From the NCBI RefSeq assembly GCF_017377795.1, contig NZ_JAFRDR010000003.1:496001-560000 (forward strand): a stretch of DNA of 64,000 nucleotides. Reading direction: 5' to 3'. Under the pieces are notes generated by a model. It ran no database searches, was not told where the DNA came from, and saw only the letters and a list, made by a program, of their open reading frames with translations. Both the position numbers and the translations under genes were made by a program. Position 1 is the stretch's first letter, and every line of letters begins with the position of its first letter. Below, in pieces: positions 62,368 through 64,000 of the stretch. The DNA is from Williamsia soli. GTDB lineage: Bacteria; Actinomycetota; Actinomycetes; Mycobacteriales; Mycobacteriaceae.

Positions 62368-63249
62368 TTACAGAGTTCCGTCAGCGACCGCCTGGGTCAG
62401 AAGTTTTCCTGCGGGATCGACCATGGTGGCGATGACCGATGCGATGCGTCGACCGGATTTCACCTGTTCGACGGTGATCGTCAGATCTCCGGCGTCGAGG
62501 GCGGGTGATCGAAGGAAACTGACGGTGATGTCGCTGATCCGGTAGCGGATCCCGGCTGCGGCCGAGAGTTCGACACCGAGCGAACACACCTCGGCCATGA
62601 GTGCGATGACGACCCCGCCGTGCATCGTTCCCATCTGGTTGGCCATCGCCGAGCTCGGCGTCGCGGTCACGACGACATTCGACTCCCCCACGGCGGTGAC
62701 TGCCATCCCCAGAACGTTCTGGATGGGCCCCGGAGCAATGGTTCCGTCGGCCAGGCCGCGAAGGATTTCGCGTCCGGTCAGGGCTGGATCCAACGTTTCG
62801 GGCAGACTCGCGCCGAGCATCTCGGACTCTGTCGCCATCGCGTCGCGTCGGGGTATCTCCCCGGTCGCCCTACTGACGACAACGGCGCGCCCCGTGGCCG
62901 AACACACCACGGCTCCGGTGGCGTCGTCGACGAGCTCGGCATAGGTCGTGCCGTGACCCTCGACCGCGCCGACGACCCGACCGCGCCCGGTCACCCGCGC
63001 TCCGAGGGTGACCGGTTCCGGAACAGAGAGCGAAAGCCGTGATTGCACTGTCGCCGTCCCCGGCGGCTGGGAGTGATAGAAACTCGACCCGCCGACCATC
63101 TCGGCGAGAGTCGCGATCGCAGAAAGCCCCACCTCACCGCGGTGGTCGACGAGCCCGGCGCCGATGTGCTGTCGCAGCACGGTGCCGTAAGGCTCGCCGG
63201 GAAACGAGGAGATGGCGAGGGCGGCCAGGGGGTCAGGTGCTGCAGTCAT
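62368..63249 (-). CDS. Double hotdog PaaI-type acyl-CoA thioesterase
   Basis: 293 residues with two hotdog domains: residues 20-130 (LVDHRGEVGLSAIATLAEMVGGSSF) and 175-293 (ANQMGTMHGGVVIALMAEVCSLGVELSAAAGI, with the HGG substrate loop). The C-terminal strand set VKSGRRIASVIATMVDPAGKLLTQAVADGTL is typical. Hydrolysis of an acyl-CoA from the adjacent pathways is likely. ATG 63249 fits the domain start; longer open sequence upstream overlaps the SDR gene. It lies 31 bases after the SDR stop. Confidence 0.8.
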   Translation of the reverse strand: MTAAPDPLAALAISSFPGEPYGTVLRQHIGAGLVDHRGEVGLSAIATLAEMVGGSSFYHSQPPGTATVQSRLSLSVPEPVTLGARVTGRGRVVGAVEGHGTTYAELVDDATGAVVCSATGRAVVVSRATGEIPRRDAMATESEMLGASLPETLDPALTGREILRGLADGTIAPGPIQNVLGMAVTAVGESNVVVTATPSSAMANQMGTMHGGVVIALMAEVCSLGVELSAAAGIRYRISDITVSFLRSPALDAGDLTITVEQVKSGRRIASVIATMVDPAGKLLTQAVADGTL

Positions 63250-63280
63250 GACTGAACACCTACCACGTGCGTGAACCTGG

Positions 63281-64000
63281 TTATTCGGTGACCAGCGTTG
63301 CCAGCTCCGTGAGGGTGTAGGGCGGTTCGTCGTCGTGGCCCCGGTACGCCACGAACGAGGGCTCGAAGGCCGGGTATCGACCGATGAATCCACCGGCAGC
63401 ACTGTAGATCTGGCCGGTGATCCCCGATGCGAGGTCACTCGCGAGGTAGGCGTAGAGCGGCGCGACGTAGTCGGGAGGTGCCGGGTCGAGCGCAGCGTCG
63501 CGCGTACCGGCGTCGAGTAGCCCACGCTCGAACAGGTCGTTGATGTGCGCCTCGTACTCGGGTCCGGTGGACAAGCGCGTCTTACCACCCGGGCACACCA
63601 CGTTCACCCGTACGCCGTGTGGCGCGAGGTCCGCGGCCAGCGCAACCGACAGGCTGTTGACCCCACCTTTCCCCGCCGGATAGCCGGTGCCGCCGAAGTT
63701 GCCCGCCGATGCGGCGGAACCGGTGGTGACGATCGCGCCCGATCCTTGCCGCACCAGAATCGGGGCCGCGGCTCTCGTCAGTTCGAAGGTGCTCACGAGA
63801 TGGGCATCGAGTTGGGCGAAGAACTCGTAGGTACTCATCGTCAGGATCGACGAACCCGCGGGTTCAGCGACCCCCGCGCAATTGATGACGATGTCTATGC
63901 CACCGAACTCGCTGACCGACGCCTCGACCAACCGATGCGCCACCTCCTCGTCGGCGACGTTCCCCACAACCGGTATGGACCGGCCACCTCCGCTCACCAA
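63281..64000 (-). CDS. SDR-family dehydrogenase, 5' end outside the window
   Basis: C-terminal 239 residues of a short-chain dehydrogenase. INCAGVAEP, the catalytic Ser in TTGSAASAGNFGGTG and YPAGKGGVNSLSVALAADLAPHGVRVNVVCPGG with Tyr/Lys are present. The N-terminal GxxxGxG coenzyme motif is beyond the right edge. It ends TLTELATLVTE after an unusually long tail (FIGRYPAFEPSF). Probably a hydroxyacyl-CoA or alcohol dehydrogenase of the neighbouring acyl-CoA pathway. Confidence 0.82.
   Translation of the reverse strand: MVSGGGRSIPVVGNVADEEVAHRLVEASVSEFGGIDIVINCAGVAEPAGSSILTMSTYEFFAQLDAHLVSTFELTRAAAPILVRQGSGAIVTTGSAASAGNFGGTGYPAGKGGVNSLSVALAADLAPHGVRVNVVCPGGKTRLSTGPEYEAHINDLFERGLLDAGTRDAALDPAPPDYVAPLYAYLASDLASGITGQIYSAAGGFIGRYPAFEPSFVAYRGHDDEPPYTLTELATLVTE

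Noticed and set aside
62709-62722. AGAACGTTCT palindrome in the thioesterase gene as a regulatory site
   Set aside because: It lies inside a coding region with no start codon nearby and lacks the two-base spacer of the KstR core.
1-64000. tRNA, rRNA, riboswitch, insertion sequence or prophage
   Set aside because: No cloverleaf, rRNA segment, transposase or phage gene was recognised; the compact intergenic gaps leave little room for them.

Overview
This is a high-GC actinobacterial chromosome segment from the Mycobacteriales. The genus is most likely Gordonia or a close relative such as Williamsia or Rhodococcus. The evidence is a complete mycofactocin cluster, a 3-ketosteroid hydroxylase reductase (kshB), KstR-type operators, a WS/DGAT acyltransferase, MenC, an F420-type PPOX protein, and the compact GTG-rich gene packing with 4-base ATGA/GTGA overlaps. 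No tRNA, rRNA, CRISPR array, insertion sequence or prophage was recognised. The genus is an inference.

Layout. 1-4.1 kb: ABC-2 permease, WS/DGAT acyltransferase, F420/PPOX protein and a family 2 glycosyltransferase. 4.1-14.9 kb: the mycofactocin locus. mftA-B-C-D and mftE-F-G lie on the minus strand but are separated by an alpha-methylacyl-CoA racemase (mcr, plus strand) and a mycofactocin-type SDR; an alpha/beta hydrolase and mftR lie divergently beyond mftA. 14.9-20.2 kb: kshB, a DNA alkylation repair protein, a ferredoxin-reductase-like flavoprotein, and four coupled Mce-associated-type membrane proteins. KstR-type boxes stand before the SDR, kshB and the Mce-associated cassette, so steroid catabolism and mycofactocin biology are interleaved here. 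20.3-27.2 kb: a coupled leader ORF, a universal stress protein, an APC permease, and a 1287-residue HTH-STAND-propeller protein with a small divergent LuxR-type regulator. 27.2-34.3 kb: an operon of P450, TetR and acyl-CoA synthetase, and an operon of amidohydrolase, TetR and menC. 34.4-36 kb: a PopR/ClgR-like regulator facing a clpP pair, one member of which has lost its catalytic serine. 36-42.9 kb: a SHOCT protein, a Cdh-type secreted protein, and the str operon rpsL-rpsG-fusA-tuf with a clear promoter. 43-49.4 kb: a SulP transporter, then a Fis/GAF regulator with an aldehyde dehydrogenase and an NDMA-dependent (mycofactocin-type) alcohol dehydrogenase. 49.4-50.5 kb: a broken DUF559 gene between inverted arrays of one 21-base repeat. 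50.5-64 kb: a crotonase, an ArsR-SRPBCC pair with paired operators, then a long acyl-CoA carboxylase operon in the order of M. tuberculosis Rv0971c-Rv0976c with an AtuA-like protein, followed by a thioesterase and a truncated SDR.

How it fits together. The mft genes build the redox cofactor mycofactocin. The SDR and the NDMA-type alcohol dehydrogenase are expected to carry their nicotinamide bound and to use mycofactocin as electron acceptor, and MftG is expected to reoxidise it. The KstR boxes suggest that at least one mycofactocin-linked SDR is induced with the sterol regulon. The 52.3-62.0 kb operon is probably a branched or terpenoid acyl-CoA pathway controlled by its own TetR through a near-perfect palindrome ahead of the first gene.
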